Notes under the pieces: generated by a model
Told to the model about the DNA's origin: nothing
The model's input: only the letters and a program-made list of their open reading frames with translations
The model's database searches: none
Translations under genes and position numbers: made by a program
Shown: piece by piece, positions 17,585 to 27,374 of the stretch
Numbering within the stretch: position 1 is the stretch's first letter
Layout of the letters: every line of letters starts with the position of its first letter
Assembly: GCF_025506275.1 (NCBI RefSeq)
Contig: NZ_QYCP01000092.1
Location: forward strand, 124,001-188,000
Direction: 5' to 3'
DNA from: Brevibacterium permense
Lineage (GTDB): Bacteria; Actinomycetota; Actinomycetes; Actinomycetales; Brevibacteriaceae
Length of the DNA: 64,000 nt

Positions 17585-18673
17585 TTATCCTCCGATGGCG
17601 CTCATGGGTCGTTGGGGCTGCTCGAACGAATCCGTGTCCATCCCATGACCGGCGAGCTTCTTCCAGTGGGCACCCTTCCACAGGTTCGCAATCGATTCGT
17701 CGGAGGCGCCATCGCGCATCGCCGTGAGCAGATCGACCTCGGTGCGAGAGAACAGGCAGGTGCGCACACGTCCCTCCGCGGTCAGGCGGGTGCGAGTGCA
17801 GTCGGCGCAGAAGGGACGCGTGACCGAAGCGATGATGCCGACAGTGCCGAGGATCGAATCGGGTCGGCGTCGATCAGCGACGAGGAACTTCTCGGCCGGG
17901 GCCCCGTTCCGCGGGGCCGAATCCGGGGTGAGTACGAATCGGGGCTCAAGTAGGGCGAAGATGTCGGCTGCGGTGATCATCGACGTCCGCTCCCACGAAT
18001 GTCCGGCATCCAGGGGCATCTGTTCTATGAACCGCAGGCTCAGATCCTGTTCGAGACACCACTGCAGAAGATCAGGTGCCTGTGCATCGTTGACCCCCGG
18101 CAGCAGCACAGCGTTGATCTTCACAGGGTTGAGACCGGCGGCTTTCGCCCCGTCGATGCCCTCGAGCACACGCTTGAGGAACGGGCGCCGGGTCATGGTC
18201 GCGAAGGTCTCCGGATCGATCGTGTCGAGAGAGACGTTGATGCGATCCAGTCCCGCGGCTTTCAGTCCCGCGGCGCGTTTGTCCAGACCGATCGCGTTCG
18301 TCGTCAGTGCGATGTTCGGTCGCGGCTCCAGTGCCGCGACACCGGCGATGATCTCGTTGATGTCCTTGCGGGTGAGAGGTTCGCCTCCGGTGAAGCGGAC
18401 CTGGTCGACGCCGAACTTCTCCACAGCGATGCGGACGAAGCGGACGATCTCGTCACCGGACATTGCGGAGTCGCGAGACATGAACTCGACGCCCTCTTCC
18501 GGCATGCAGTAGGTGCAGCGCAGATTGCAGAAGTCGGTGAGGGAGATGCGGAGGTCGCGAGCGCGGCGATCGAAGGTGTCGAGCAGCGCCTCCTCATTGT
18601 GAGCGGTGAACTCCTCGCCCGGGTTGACCGTCGGAGTTCTCAGCACCGGCATGGGCAGGCCGATCTTCTCCAT
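17585..18673 (-). CDS. moaA: GTP 3',8-cyclase MoaA
   Basis: A 362-residue radical SAM enzyme for the first step of molybdopterin synthesis. The SAM cluster ligands are Cys49, Cys53 and Cys56 in DFCNLRCTYC. The second 4Fe-4S cluster is in CADCTRTRLTAEGRVRTC near residues 285-305. FTGGEPL is the GGE motif. The C-terminus ends in Gly-Gly, needed in MoaA. AGGAGG lies 7 nt before the ATG. It diverges from moeA2 with only 41 bp between the starts. Confidence 0.97.
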   Translation of the reverse strand: MEKIGLPMPVLRTPTVNPGEEFTAHNEEALLDTFDRRARDLRISLTDFCNLRCTYCMPEEGVEFMSRDSAMSGDEIVRFVRIAVEKFGVDQVRFTGGEPLTRKDINEIIAGVAALEPRPNIALTTNAIGLDKRAAGLKAAGLDRINVSLDTIDPETFATMTRRPFLKRVLEGIDGAKAAGLNPVKINAVLLPGVNDAQAPDLLQWCLEQDLSLRFIEQMPLDAGHSWERTSMITAADIFALLEPRFVLTPDSAPRNGAPAEKFLVADRRRPDSILGTVGIIASVTRPFCADCTRTRLTAEGRVRTCLFSRTEVDLLTAMRDGASDESIANLWKGAHWKKLAGHGMDTDSFEQPQRPMSAIGG

Positions 18674-18714
18674 TGCGTCATCCTCCTTGAACAGCGTGTC
18701 GATATCATCGTCCC

Positions 18715-19923
18715 ATGACTACTGCGAAGATGCATCGTGAGCGCGTATCCGAGATCATATCGCCGCTGACCGGTCCGGTGAGCCTGCCGCTGAGTTCGCT
18801 GCTGGAGGCGCCGAGGCGACTGACCGCCGATGTGGAATCGCCGATCGATGTGCCCGGCTTCGACAACTCGAGCATGGACGGCTATGCCCTGGCCGCGGCC
18901 ACCGTGGAAGAGATGGGCGGAAGCCCGATTCCCGTAGGCGGTCGCGTCGCAGCGGGCGCCCGTGGTGAGACAGTCCAGCCGGGGACCGCGGTGGAGATCA
19001 TGACCGGAGCACCGCTGCCGAAGGGCACCGATATGGTCGTCAAGATCGAAGACACGGCACCGGGACGCTTCGGCGCCGTGTCCATCTCCCTCGACGCCGG
19101 TGCAGAACCACGCCCGGGAGCATTCGTCCGCCCCCGCGGTTCCGACGTGAGTGCCGGTCAGACCGTGCTGACAGCGGGCACCATGCTGACGCCCGCCCAC
19201 CTCGGCGTGGCCGCCGCGTGTGGAGTGAACGAACTGCCCGTGCTCGACCTGCCGCGTGTCCTCGTCGTGAGCACGGGTGATGAGATCGCCGCCGAGGCGG
19301 CCGCCGGAATCAACGACGCGAATTCCGTGACGCTTAACGCCGGGCTCCGCCGCCTCGGAGTCGACACCGAGGTCGCGTTCGTCCCCGACGACCCGCAGCA
19401 GCTGCTCGACCGAGTCCGCGACAGCGACGCTCAGCTGGTCATCTCGACCGGCGGCATCTCGAAGGGAGCGCACGAAGTCGTCAGACTCGCTGCCGACATT
19501 GATGCGGACTCTTCGATGACCTTCGAGCCGATCGCCATGCAGCCGGGGGGACCGCAGGGCTGCGGACGCCTGGCCGACCACGCGTGGGTCGCGCTGCCCG
19601 GCAACCCGGTGAGCACACTCATCAGCTTCGAGCTCTTCATCCGCCCCGCCCTGCTCGGTCTACCCGATCACGAGGCACCCCGGGAAGTCGCTCACCACCG
19701 ACTGGCTCACGGATTCGACGAAGCCCCTCCGGCCGGAAAGCTGCAGGTCCGCCGCGCCAGACTGACTGAGGCTGGCCTCGAGTTCATCGGCGACTCCCGA
19801 TCCCACCTGCTCCACAGCTATGCCGAAGCCAGCCACCTCGTCTTCGTCTCACCCGAGGATGCAGGCGCAGGCGATCCGTTCTCAGCTGTGGGAGATAGGC
19901 TGATGACGTGGAAGATCGCATGA
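18715..19923 (+). CDS. moeA: Molybdopterin molybdotransferase, MoeA paralogue 2
   Basis: A 402-residue MoeA with canonical features: NSSMDGYALA near residue 53, IMTGAPLPKGTDMVVKIED, STGDEI, STGGISKGAHEVV and LPGNPVSTLISFE. It keeps the GNPVS motif that paralogue 1 lacks, so it is the better candidate for the main molybdate insertase. No Shine-Dalgarno sequence precedes the ATG, so the mRNA may be leaderless. The stop overlaps the moaC ATG (ATGA), which gives tight translational coupling in moeA2-moaC-moaE-HTH/TOBE. Confidence 0.93.
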   Translation: MTTAKMHRERVSEIISPLTGPVSLPLSSLLEAPRRLTADVESPIDVPGFDNSSMDGYALAAATVEEMGGSPIPVGGRVAAGARGETVQPGTAVEIMTGAPLPKGTDMVVKIEDTAPGRFGAVSISLDAGAEPRPGAFVRPRGSDVSAGQTVLTAGTMLTPAHLGVAAACGVNELPVLDLPRVLVVSTGDEIAAEAAAGINDANSVTLNAGLRRLGVDTEVAFVPDDPQQLLDRVRDSDAQLVISTGGISKGAHEVVRLAADIDADSSMTFEPIAMQPGGPQGCGRLADHAWVALPGNPVSTLISFELFIRPALLGLPDHEAPREVAHHRLAHGFDEAPPAGKLQVRRARLTEAGLEFIGDSRSHLLHSYAEASHLVFVSPEDAGAGDPFSAVGDRLMTWKIA

Positions 19924-20390
19924 AACTCAGCCACGTCGACGCATCGGGGACAGCCCAGATGGTCGACGTCGGCGACAAGGACGTCACGAAGCGCCGGGCA
20001 GTCGCGTCCGGCCTCATCACCACTCGGTCCGAGGTCATCGACCTCATCGCCGAGGCGGGACTGCCGAAGGGCGATGCCCTGCCCGTGGCCCGCATCGCGG
20101 CCGTGATGGGCGCCAAGCGCACCAGCGACCTCATCCCGCTGTGCCATCCGCTGCCGCTAACGGGAATCGAAGTGGAGTTCGAACTCCGCGAGGACGCGGT
20201 GGCCATCACCGCCGCGGTCAAGACCGTGTCGAAGACCGGCGTCGAAATGGAAGCGCTGACGGCTGTGACCACGGCGGCGCTGACGATCTTCGACATGATC
20301 AAAGCCGTCGACAGTCACGCCGTGATCGGCGACATCAAGGTCATCGAGAAGACCGGCGGAAAGAGCGGCGATCGGACACGAGAGTCATGA
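19920..20390 (+). CDS. moaC: Cyclic pyranopterin monophosphate synthase MoaC
   Basis: A 156-residue MoaC that converts the MoaA product to cyclic pyranopterin monophosphate. Typical segments are MVDVGDKDVTKRRAVASG, IPLCHPLPLTG and TGVEMEALTAVT; the conserved KTGGKSG near the C-terminus supplies the catalytic lysine region. The ATG overlapping the moeA2 stop is chosen; an in-frame GTG four codons upstream (19908) is possible. The stop overlaps the moaE start. Confidence 0.96.
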   Translation: MKLSHVDASGTAQMVDVGDKDVTKRRAVASGLITTRSEVIDLIAEAGLPKGDALPVARIAAVMGAKRTSDLIPLCHPLPLTGIEVEFELREDAVAITAAVKTVSKTGVEMEALTAVTTAALTIFDMIKAVDSHAVIGDIKVIEKTGGKSGDRTRES

Positions 20391-20818
20391 GCACCGGAAC
20401 CGTCGTGACCACGGGAGTCGTCGAGACCCCGATTTCGACCCAGGAACTCGAACCCGAGGTCCTCACCGACGCCTGTGGTGCCGCCGTCAGCTTCTCCGGT
20501 GTCATCCGCGACCACGACGAAGGCCGTGGAGTGAGCCGATTGCACTATGAATCCCACCCCCTGGCCTCAACTCAGCTCGCCGAGGTGGCGGCAGACGTCG
20601 CTGCCCGTCATCCCGCGGTCAGGCTCTCCGTCGTCCACCGCGTCGGTGACCTCGAGATCGGCGACGTGGCCCTGGCCGCGGTCGTCGCCTCCGCTCACCG
20701 GCAGGATTCCTTCCGCGCCTGCTCCGAGCTCATCGACGAGGTCAAGGCCCGGGTCGCTATCTGGAAACACCAGCACTTCAGCGATGGCACTGACGAATGG
20801 GTAGGAGCCCTCGAGTGA
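20387..20818 (+). CDS. moaE: Molybdopterin synthase catalytic subunit MoaE
   Basis: A 143-residue MoaE. The core includes GAAVSFSGVIRDHDEGR, LHYESHPLA and the C-terminal AIWKHQHFSDGTDEW, in which the lysine is the conserved active-site residue. It works with thiocarboxylated MoaD to form the dithiolene. The start overlaps the moaC stop (ATGA) and the stop overlaps the next gene (GTGA), so four genes are translationally linked. Confidence 0.96.
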   Translation: MSTGTVVTTGVVETPISTQELEPEVLTDACGAAVSFSGVIRDHDEGRGVSRLHYESHPLASTQLAEVAADVAARHPAVRLSVVHRVGDLEIGDVALAAVVASAHRQDSFRACSELIDEVKARVAIWKHQHFSDGTDEWVGALE

Positions 20819-21216
20819 CCCGACTGCGTATCAGCGATGCGGCACGCTTCCTCGGAGTCAGCGATGACACGGTGCGACGGTGGGTCGCCGATGGTCGCCT
20901 CTCCCAACACAAAGACGCATCGAACCGGGCGGTCGTCGAAGGCAGTGAGCTCGCCGCTCTTGCCCAATCATCGTCCGGTGCTCTGCCCGACCCCAGCGGA
21001 GTCGTGAGCTCCTCGCGCAACCGCTTCGCCGGACTCGTCACAGACGTCAGCATCGACGGAGTGATGGCCCAGGTCAGCATGCAGTGCGGTCCCTTCCGCG
21101 TGGTATCGCTGATGTCGGCCGAAGCCTGTCGCGAACTCGAACTCGAACCGGGAAGCCTCGCGACCGCCTCGGTGAAGGCGACGATGGTGTCGATCGACAC
21201 CGTTCCGGGTTCATGA
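20815..21216 (+). CDS. HTH-TOBE protein, probable molybdate-responsive regulator
   Basis: A 133-residue protein with an N-terminal MerR/excisionase-like helix-turn-helix (ISDAARFLGVSDDTVRRWVADGR-type, residues about 5-40) and a C-terminal TOBE/Mop domain (residues about 65-130, beginning SSRNRFAGLVTDV). TOBE domains bind molybdate or tungstate. GTG at 20815 overlaps the moaE stop and has GGAG upstream. The fused ModBC next door lacks a C-terminal TOBE, so this protein may provide molybdate sensing. Its role as a regulator is inferred from its domains. Confidence 0.82.
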   Translation: MTRLRISDAARFLGVSDDTVRRWVADGRLSQHKDASNRAVVEGSELAALAQSSSGALPDPSGVVSSSRNRFAGLVTDVSIDGVMAQVSMQCGPFRVVSLMSAEACRELELEPGSLATASVKATMVSIDTVPGS

Positions 21217-21311
21217 GGGGCAGCCGACCCTTCCACGCCGCACGAACTGTCCGAGTCTCATAATCGGAACTGAAGTCGACACGGAACCGCATCTGCGGGT
21301 TCAATGGGTCT

Positions 21312-22076
21312 ATGAAGAAAACCCTGCTGGGGCTCTGCACCGTCGCAGCCCTGACCCTGACCGCCTGCTCCTCGGGACCCGACTCGGGGGCCGAAGCGGA
21401 ACAGCCGGAAGAGATCACCGTCTTCGCCGCCGCTTCGCTCACCGAGGTATTCGAAGACATCGCAGATGAATTCAAGGCCGCCGATCCGAACGCACCCGAT
21501 GTGAAGTTCTCCTTCGCCGGATCGTCCGACCTGGTCTCCCAGATCTCCGAAGGCGCCCCCGCCGACGTCATCGCCACCGCTGATGAGAAGACGATGGACA
21601 CGCTGGAGAACGATGACCTGCTCGCAGGCGAGCCTGAGATGTTCGCTTCGAACACGCTCACCCTGGCCGTGGCCGACGGCAATCCGAAGGCGATCAAGAG
21701 CTCCGAGGACTTCTCCGGCAACGACCTCGTCGTCTGCGCGCCTCAGGTGCCCTGCGGAGCCGCGACGGAGAAGTGGGCCGACCTCAATGCCGTCGAACTC
21801 GATCCGGTCAGCGAAGAGAACTCGGTCACCGATGTCCTCGGCAAGGTCGGCGCAGGACAGGCCGATGCAGGAATCGTCTACGTCACTGACATCGCGCGCG
21901 GCGACGGCAAGGTCGAACAGGTCGATCTCGACGGCGCTGACAAGGTCGTCAACAGCTACCCGGCCGCCACCGTCAGGGCCAGCGAGAACCAGGACCAAGC
22001 CGATGCTTTCGTGAAGTTCCTCGGCTCCGACACGGCCCAGAAGCTGCTGCGCGACGCCGGTTTCGCCGCAGGCTGA
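21312..22076 (+). CDS. modA: Molybdate ABC transporter substrate-binding lipoprotein
   Basis: A 254-residue periplasmic-type binding protein with a lipoprotein signal; the lipobox LTAC ends at Cys19. After it come EITVFAAASLTEVFEDI and FAGSSDLVSQI, the strands that bind molybdate through Ser/Thr hydroxyls in ModA. It is anchored outside the membrane and delivers molybdate to ModB. The permease-ATPase fusion gene starts 2 nt after the stop. The 95 bp upstream hold the likely promoter; I see no clear operator. Confidence 0.95.
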   Translation: MKKTLLGLCTVAALTLTACSSGPDSGAEAEQPEEITVFAAASLTEVFEDIADEFKAADPNAPDVKFSFAGSSDLVSQISEGAPADVIATADEKTMDTLENDDLLAGEPEMFASNTLTLAVADGNPKAIKSSEDFSGNDLVVCAPQVPCGAATEKWADLNAVELDPVSEENSVTDVLGKVGAGQADAGIVYVTDIARGDGKVEQVDLDGADKVVNSYPAATVRASENQDQADAFVKFLGSDTAQKLLRDAGFAAG

Positions 22077-22078
22077 CA

Positions 22079-23812
22079 ATGCCCACGCCCTTCCCGAACC
22101 GACCGGCGGCGTCCTCGCCCCGCCGATCGAGGCGGCTCAGATCGGATCCGCTCATCCCCAGCTGGCTGTGGCTGCCCGCCGTCATCGGCATCGTCTTCCT
22201 GCTCCTGCCGATCATCGGCCTGCTCACACGGGTCGAACCGCAGGGTCTGCTTGCCGTGATCACGGCCGAGGAATCCCGACTGGCGATGAAGCTGTCCCTG
22301 CTGAGCTCGGTGACCTCGGCCCTCATCAGCGTCCTCATCGGCTTTCCCCTCGGGTACCTGCTCGCCACCCGAACGTTCCCCGGCCAGCGCATCGTACGCA
22401 CCCTCATCCTGCTGCCCCTCGTACTGCCGCCGGTGGTCAGCGGTCTCGCGCTGCTCTACACCTGGGGCCGGTCGGCCTTCCTCGGCGGGGGACTCGAAGC
22501 GGCGGGACTCAGCCTCGCCTACACCACCTCGGCGGTGATCGTGGCGCAGGTCTTCGTGTCTCTGCCGTTCATGGTCATGTCTGTGGAGACCGCCACCGCG
22601 GGGCTCGGCCGCCGCTATGAGCTCACCGCCGCCGAGCTCGGCGCGAAACCCAACCGCGTCTTCTTCACCGTCACCCTGCCGCTGCTCCGACACGGGATCA
22701 TCACGGGTGCCGTTCTGTGCTTCGCTCGCTCGCTCGGAGAGTTCGGGGCGACGCTGACCTTCGCCGGGTCGCTGTCCGGTGTCACCAGGACGATGCCGCT
22801 GCAGATCTATCTCGTGCGCGAATCCGACCCACAGGCAGCCATCGGCCTCTCGCTCCTGCTCATCGCCATCGCCGTGCTCATCATCATCCTCGCCTACCGG
22901 TCCCCGCACGCTCCCCGCCTGAAGTCCCCGCGCAGTTCCCCGACACCGACTCCCGTCGACACGGTCCCGGCTGCCGCCCCCGCCGAGGCGGCCCCGCGCT
23001 CCTCGACGGATGTATCCGAACGTGGGGGAGCGGAGAACACAGACGCGCAATCCGCGGACCCCGGGCAGGGTATCAGTGCCGAAATCCGACTCAGTGCCCG
23101 TGGAATCGCACTGGATCTCAGTTCACCTCGACCGGGAACCACCGCGATCATCGGTCGCAACGGGGCCGGAAAATCCACCCTGTTCCAGGTCCTCACCGGA
23201 GCCCTCGTACCCGACTCCGGACGACTCCGCATCGGGGAGCACACGGTGTTCGATATCGCCGCGGGCTTGTGGCCACCCGTCCACGATCGCGGCATCGTCC
23301 ATCTCGCGCAGAACCCGCTCCTGTTCCCACATCTCAGCGTTATCGAGAACGTCAGCTTCGGTCTGCGGGCTTTGGGCGCGTCTCGCGGCGCCGCACATGA
23401 ACGCGCGCAGGCGATGCTCGACCGCCTCGGCGTGGGGCAATGCTCGAACCGCAGACCGGACGCCGTCTCCGGCGGGCAGGCCGCCCGCATCGCTCTGGCT
23501 CGTGCTCTCGTCGTCGAACCGAAGCTGCTGCTGCTCGACGAGCCTCTCGCCTCCCTCGACGCGGACGTGGCGGTCGAGACCCGGCAAGTGGCGGCCCGAC
23601 TGCTCAAGGGGCGCAGTGCACTGCTCGTCACTCATGACGTCGACGATGTCACCGCCTTGGCCGACTCCCTGGTTCTGGTCGAGAACGGAAGCGTCGCCCA
23701 CTCGGCTCCCATCGGGCAAGTCGACCCCGCATCCGCAGGTGAGGCCGCCGAATTCCTCCTCAGCTTTTGCATGCGGGACCGTGACGGAATAGTGTGCAAT
23801 CAGTCACAGTGA
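22079..23812 (+). CDS. modBC: Fused molybdate ABC transporter permease-ATPase (ModB-ModC)
   Basis: A 577-residue fusion. Residues about 30-275 are the ModB permease with five or six membrane segments and the EAA-type loop AAELGAKPNRVFFTVTLPLL. Residues about 280-335 are a Pro/Ala/Ser-rich linker. Residues about 340-570 are an ABC ATPase: Walker A GRNGAGKST near 359, signature VSGGQ (usually LSGGQ) near 463, Walker B LLLLDEPLASLD, and the H-loop THD. The C-terminal TOBE domain usual in ModC is missing. The gene is probably cotranscribed with modA. Confidence 0.95.
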   Translation: MPTPFPNRPAASSPRRSRRLRSDPLIPSWLWLPAVIGIVFLLLPIIGLLTRVEPQGLLAVITAEESRLAMKLSLLSSVTSALISVLIGFPLGYLLATRTFPGQRIVRTLILLPLVLPPVVSGLALLYTWGRSAFLGGGLEAAGLSLAYTTSAVIVAQVFVSLPFMVMSVETATAGLGRRYELTAAELGAKPNRVFFTVTLPLLRHGIITGAVLCFARSLGEFGATLTFAGSLSGVTRTMPLQIYLVRESDPQAAIGLSLLLIAIAVLIIILAYRSPHAPRLKSPRSSPTPTPVDTVPAAAPAEAAPRSSTDVSERGGAENTDAQSADPGQGISAEIRLSARGIALDLSSPRPGTTAIIGRNGAGKSTLFQVLTGALVPDSGRLRIGEHTVFDIAAGLWPPVHDRGIVHLAQNPLLFPHLSVIENVSFGLRALGASRGAAHERAQAMLDRLGVGQCSNRRPDAVSGGQAARIALARALVVEPKLLLLDEPLASLDADVAVETRQVAARLLKGRSALLVTHDVDDVTALADSLVLVENGSVAHSAPIGQVDPASAGEAAEFLLSFCMRDRDGIVCNQSQ

Positions 23813-23840
23813 AAATTGGCATGCAAGGGAGCACACCGCA

Positions 23841-25532
23841 GTGTCCGAATTGTCTTACTCGTCGGGAACTTCGACGGAACCGCTGCTCGGGATCACCATC
23901 GCCGAGCACATCAAACGCACCGCAGCCGAGAATCCCGAAGCGCTGGCCTTGGTCGATCGGCATTCGAACCGGAGATGGACGTACTCCGACTTCGATCGTG
24001 ATACCGATGCACTGGCCATCGGCCTTCTCGAACGTGGGGTGAAGAAAGGCGACCGCGTCGGCATCTGGGCGCAGAACGTCGGCGAATGGGCGCTCGTCCA
24101 GTACGCCACGGCGAAGATCGGGGCGATCCTCGTCAACGTCAACCCCGCCTATCGCAGCCACGAACTCGAGTTCGTCGTCGAACAGTCCGGAATGAGCCTG
24201 ATGATCTCGCAGATCGTCGCACCTCCGCACTCGGACTTCCATGCCATCGCCACCGAGGTGGCGGCGAAGATCCCCGGCCTCGACCTCGTCTTCCTCGACA
24301 CTGTCACCGAGGACCTCATCGGCGGTGTCATGGTGGGCGAGCGCGAGTCTTTCGCCCACCTCATCGGGCAGGGTCGCGAGATGCTCGACGACGAAGGGGC
24401 GAAGTACGCGGTGCGGCTGCAGCAGCTCATCGACGACCTCTCGGCCGATGATCCGATCAACATCCAATACACGTCCGGAACGACCGGATTCCCCAAGGGC
24501 GTGACGCTCAGCCACCACAACATCCTCAACAACGGCTTCTTCATCGGCGAGATGCTCTCGTACACCCCCGCCGACTCCGTGGTCGTTCCCGTGCCGTACT
24601 ACCACTGCTTCGGCATGGTCATCGGCAACCTGGCCGCACTCAGCCATGGCGCAGCGATCGTGCTTCCGGCTCCCGCCTTCGACCCGGTGGCGACGATGCG
24701 GGCGGTCACCGAGGAGAAGGCCACATCGCTCTACGGTGTGCCGACGATGTTCATCGCGGAACTCGAGCATCCACAGTTCGCGGAATTCGACTTCTCCTCG
24801 CTGCGCACCGGTGTCATGGCCGGTTCGCCCTGCCCGGTCAATACGATGCGTCGAGTCATCGACGATATGAACATGTCCGAAGTCGCCATCTGCTACGGCA
24901 TGACTGAGACCGCGCCGGTGTCGATGATGACGCGCGTGGATGACTCATTGGAGAAGCGCACCGAGACGGTCGGCCGAGTCATGCCCCACCTGGAGATCAA
25001 GATTGTCGACCCCGTCACCGGACAGACCGTTCCGCGCGGCCAGAAGGGCGAATTCTGCACTCGCGGATACGCTGTCATGCTCGGCTATTGGAATCAGCCG
25101 GACAAGACGGCCGAGACCATCGATGCGGCTCGCTGGATCCACACCGGCGACCTGGCCATCATGGACGACGATGGGTACGTCGACATCTCCGGACGGATCA
25201 AGGACATGGTCATCCGCGGCGGCGAGAACATCTATCCGCGCGAGGTCGAGGAATTCCTCTACCATCATCCCGCGATCCGCGACGTCCAGGTCGTCGGCGT
25301 CTCCGATGAGAAGTACGGCGAGGAGCTCATGGCGTGGGTGATCCTCAAGGACGGATTCGACTCGCTCACTGCCGACGAGGTCCGTGAGTTCTGCTCCGGC
25401 AAACTCGCTCATTTCAAGATCCCCCGCTATGTCGAAGTCCGTGAGTCGTTTCCGATGACCGTGTCGGGCAAGATCCGCAAGATCGAGCTGCGCAGAGAAG
25501 GCGAGAAGCTCGCTCATACCGTCGACGACTGA
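23841..25532 (+). CDS. Fatty-acid--CoA ligase family protein (AMP-binding)
   Basis: A 563-residue ANL-superfamily enzyme. The AMP/ATP loop is [11 protein letters not shown] near residue 210, followed by YGMTE near 355 and the hinge [18 protein letters not shown] near 455. The catalytic lysine is in [10 protein letters not shown] near the C-terminus. Members activate medium- or long-chain fatty acids to acyl-CoA. The GTG at 23841 follows AAGGGAGCACACCGCA. It stands alone between modBC and gluA. The chain-length preference cannot be read from the sequence. Confidence 0.9.
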   Translation: MSELSYSSGTSTEPLLGITIAEHIKRTAAENPEALALVDRHSNRRWTYSDFDRDTDALAIGLLERGVKKGDRVGIWAQNVGEWALVQYATAKIGAILVNVNPAYRSHELEFVVEQSGMSLMISQIVAPPHSDFHAIATEVAAKIPGLDLVFLDTVTEDLIGGVMVGERESFAHLIGQGREMLDDEGAKYAVRLQQLIDDLSADDPINIQYTSGTTGFPKGVTLSHHNILNNGFFIGEMLSYTPADSVVVPVPYYHCFGMVIGNLAALSHGAAIVLPAPAFDPVATMRAVTEEKATSLYGVPTMFIAELEHPQFAEFDFSSLRTGVMAGSPCPVNTMRRVIDDMNMSEVAICYGMTETAPVSMMTRVDDSLEKRTETVGRVMPHLEIKIVDPVTGQTVPRGQKGEFCTRGYAVMLGYWNQPDKTAETIDAARWIHTGDLAIMDDDGYVDISGRIKDMVIRGGENIYPREVEEFLYHHPAIRDVQVVGVSDEKYGEELMAWVILKDGFDSLTADEVREFCSGKLAHFKIPRYVEVRESFPMTVSGKIRKIELRREGEKLAHTVDD

Positions 25533-25659
25533 GGGCGACGGACACATCCCGGCAGGAGCTGCAGCCGGAGGAGTGTTCGAGGTCACAAGTCGGTTGCAGT
25601 TCTGTCTGCCCGGGGCGTGCCGTACTTCTGCGCGCCCATATTCACTAGGATCACAACAT

Positions 25660-26409
25660 ATGAGAGCTGAATCACCACCACTGGTGTCCTTGAGCCATGT
25701 CGAGAAGCACTACGGCGACTTCCACGCGCTGAAGAACGTCAACCTCGATATCGCCGAACGTGAGGTCGTCGTCGTCATCGGCCCCTCCGGCTCGGGCAAA
25801 TCGACCCTGTGCCGGACGATCAATCGGCTGGAGACCATCACCTCCGGCACCATCACGATCGATGGCAGGGAACTGCCCGCCGAAGGCGCTGCCCTGGCTC
25901 AGCTGCGCTCAGACGTCGGCATGGTGTTCCAGGCCTTCAACCTCTTCGCCCACAAGACGATTCTCGAGAACGTCACTCTGGGACCGATCAAGGTGCGAAA
26001 GATCCCGAAGGCCGAGGCGGACAAGCAGGCGATGGCGCTGCTCGAACGCGTCGGCGTCGCCCACCAGGCCGACAAGTATCCGGCTCAGCTCTCCGGTGGT
26101 CAGCAGCAGCGTGTTGCGATTGCCCGGTCTCTGGCGATGAAGCCGAAGGTGATGCTCTTCGACGAGCCCACCTCGGCGTTGGACCCGGAGATGATCAACG
26201 AAGTCCTCGACGTCATGGTCGGACTCGCCGAGGAGGGAATGACCATGGTCGTGGTCACACACGAGATGGGCTTCGCCCGCAAAGCCGCCCATCGCGTGGT
26301 GTTCATGGCCGACGGGGAGATCGTCGAAGTCGCCGAACCCGAGGAGTTCTTCACGAACCCCCAGAGCGCCCGAGCCAAAGACTTCCTGTCGAAGATCCTC
26401 ACCAACTGA
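25660..26409 (+). CDS. gluA: Glutamate/polar amino acid ABC transporter ATP-binding protein
   Basis: A 249-residue ATPase of the polar amino acid family. Walker A is GPSGSGKST, the Q-loop lies in MVFQAFNLF, the signature is LSGGQQQR, Walker B is [12 protein letters not shown], and the H-loop is in [13 protein letters not shown]. The ATG at 25660 has AGGA about nine bases upstream; the open frame further 5' lacks homology. It is first in gluABCD, energising uptake of glutamate. Confidence 0.95.
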   Translation: MRAESPPLVSLSHVEKHYGDFHALKNVNLDIAEREVVVVIGPSGSGKSTLCRTINRLETITSGTITIDGRELPAEGAALAQLRSDVGMVFQAFNLFAHKTILENVTLGPIKVRKIPKAEADKQAMALLERVGVAHQADKYPAQLSGGQQQRVAIARSLAMKPKVMLFDEPTSALDPEMINEVLDVMVGLAEEGMTMVVVTHEMGFARKAAHRVVFMADGEIVEVAEPEEFFTNPQSARAKDFLSKILTN

Positions 26410-26454
26410 CACCACCGCTTTCAATCAGCACTACCTCACTCACAAGGAGAGACC

Positions 26455-27354
26455 ATGAAGAAGCTCAGACTGGCGGTCGCCTCGGTGGCCATCGGAATGC
26501 TGGCACTCAGCGGCTGCGGCCAGGGCGGAACCCCGGACGCACCTGCTGACGGCGACGGAGCCAAGGCAGAAGCACCCGAATACACGGTCAACGAAAGCGC
26601 GGACATCGCCGACTCGAAGACGTGGAAGGCGGCGAAGGACGCCGGCGAGATCACCATCGGCGTGAAGTACGATCAGCCGGGTCTCGGAAACGTCTCGGCC
26701 GGATCGAAGACGCCCGAGGGCTTCGATATCGAGATCGCGAAGATGGTCGCCGCACAGCTCGGATTCAAGCCCGACCAGATCAAGTACACGGAGACCGTCT
26801 CGGCCAACCGTGAGCCGTTCCTGCAGCAGGGCAACGTCGACATGGTCGTCGCCACCTACACGATCAACGACGAGCGCAAGAAGGTCGTCGACTTCGCCGG
26901 GCCGTACTACGTCGCCGGTCAGGATCTGCTCGTGGCCGAGGACTCTGATATCGCCGGTCCTGAGGATCTCGACGGCAAGAAGGTCTGCTCCGTCGACGGT
27001 TCGACTCCGGCACAGAACATCAAGGACAAGTACAAGAAGGCCGAACTCGTCACCTACGATGCCTACTCGAAGTGCGTCACCGACCTGCAGTCGGGATCCG
27101 TCGACGCGGTAACCACCGATGACGCGATCCTGCGCGGCTATGCCAAGCAGTACGAAGGCGAATTCAAAGTCGTCGGCAAGCCCTTCACCGAAGAGCCCTA
27201 CGGCGTCGGACTGCCCAAGGGCGACAAAGCCCTGCGGGACGCGGTCAACGATGCACTGGAGAAGGGCATGGACGACGGCGATTGGAAGAAGGCATTCGAA
27301 TACACACTCGGATCGACCGATGGTGTCGACATGCCCAAGGTCGACCGCTACTGA
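26455..27354 (+). CDS. gluB: Glutamate ABC transporter substrate-binding lipoprotein
   Basis: A 299-residue solute-binding protein with a lipobox LSGC (Cys21). The family-3 core begins about residue 60 (ITIGVKYDQPGLG, then PEGFDIEIAKMVAAQLG). It binds the amino acid outside the cell and docks to GluC/GluD. AAGGAGA lies upstream of the ATG. A strong stem-loop separates gluB from gluC, which would let the binding protein be made in excess. Confidence 0.95.
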   Translation: MKKLRLAVASVAIGMLALSGCGQGGTPDAPADGDGAKAEAPEYTVNESADIADSKTWKAAKDAGEITIGVKYDQPGLGNVSAGSKTPEGFDIEIAKMVAAQLGFKPDQIKYTETVSANREPFLQQGNVDMVVATYTINDERKKVVDFAGPYYVAGQDLLVAEDSDIAGPEDLDGKKVCSVDGSTPAQNIKDKYKKAELVTYDAYSKCVTDLQSGSVDAVTTDDAILRGYAKQYEGEFKVVGKPFTEEPYGVGLPKGDKALRDAVNDALEKGMDDGDWKKAFEYTLGSTDGVDMPKVDRY

Positions 27355-27374
27355 CCCAGTCCACAGATTGACAT

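Noticed and set aside
21956..23050. A 364-codon frame antisense to modBC.
   Set aside because: The repetitive charged composition is a codon-bias shadow; modBC has complete ABC motifs.
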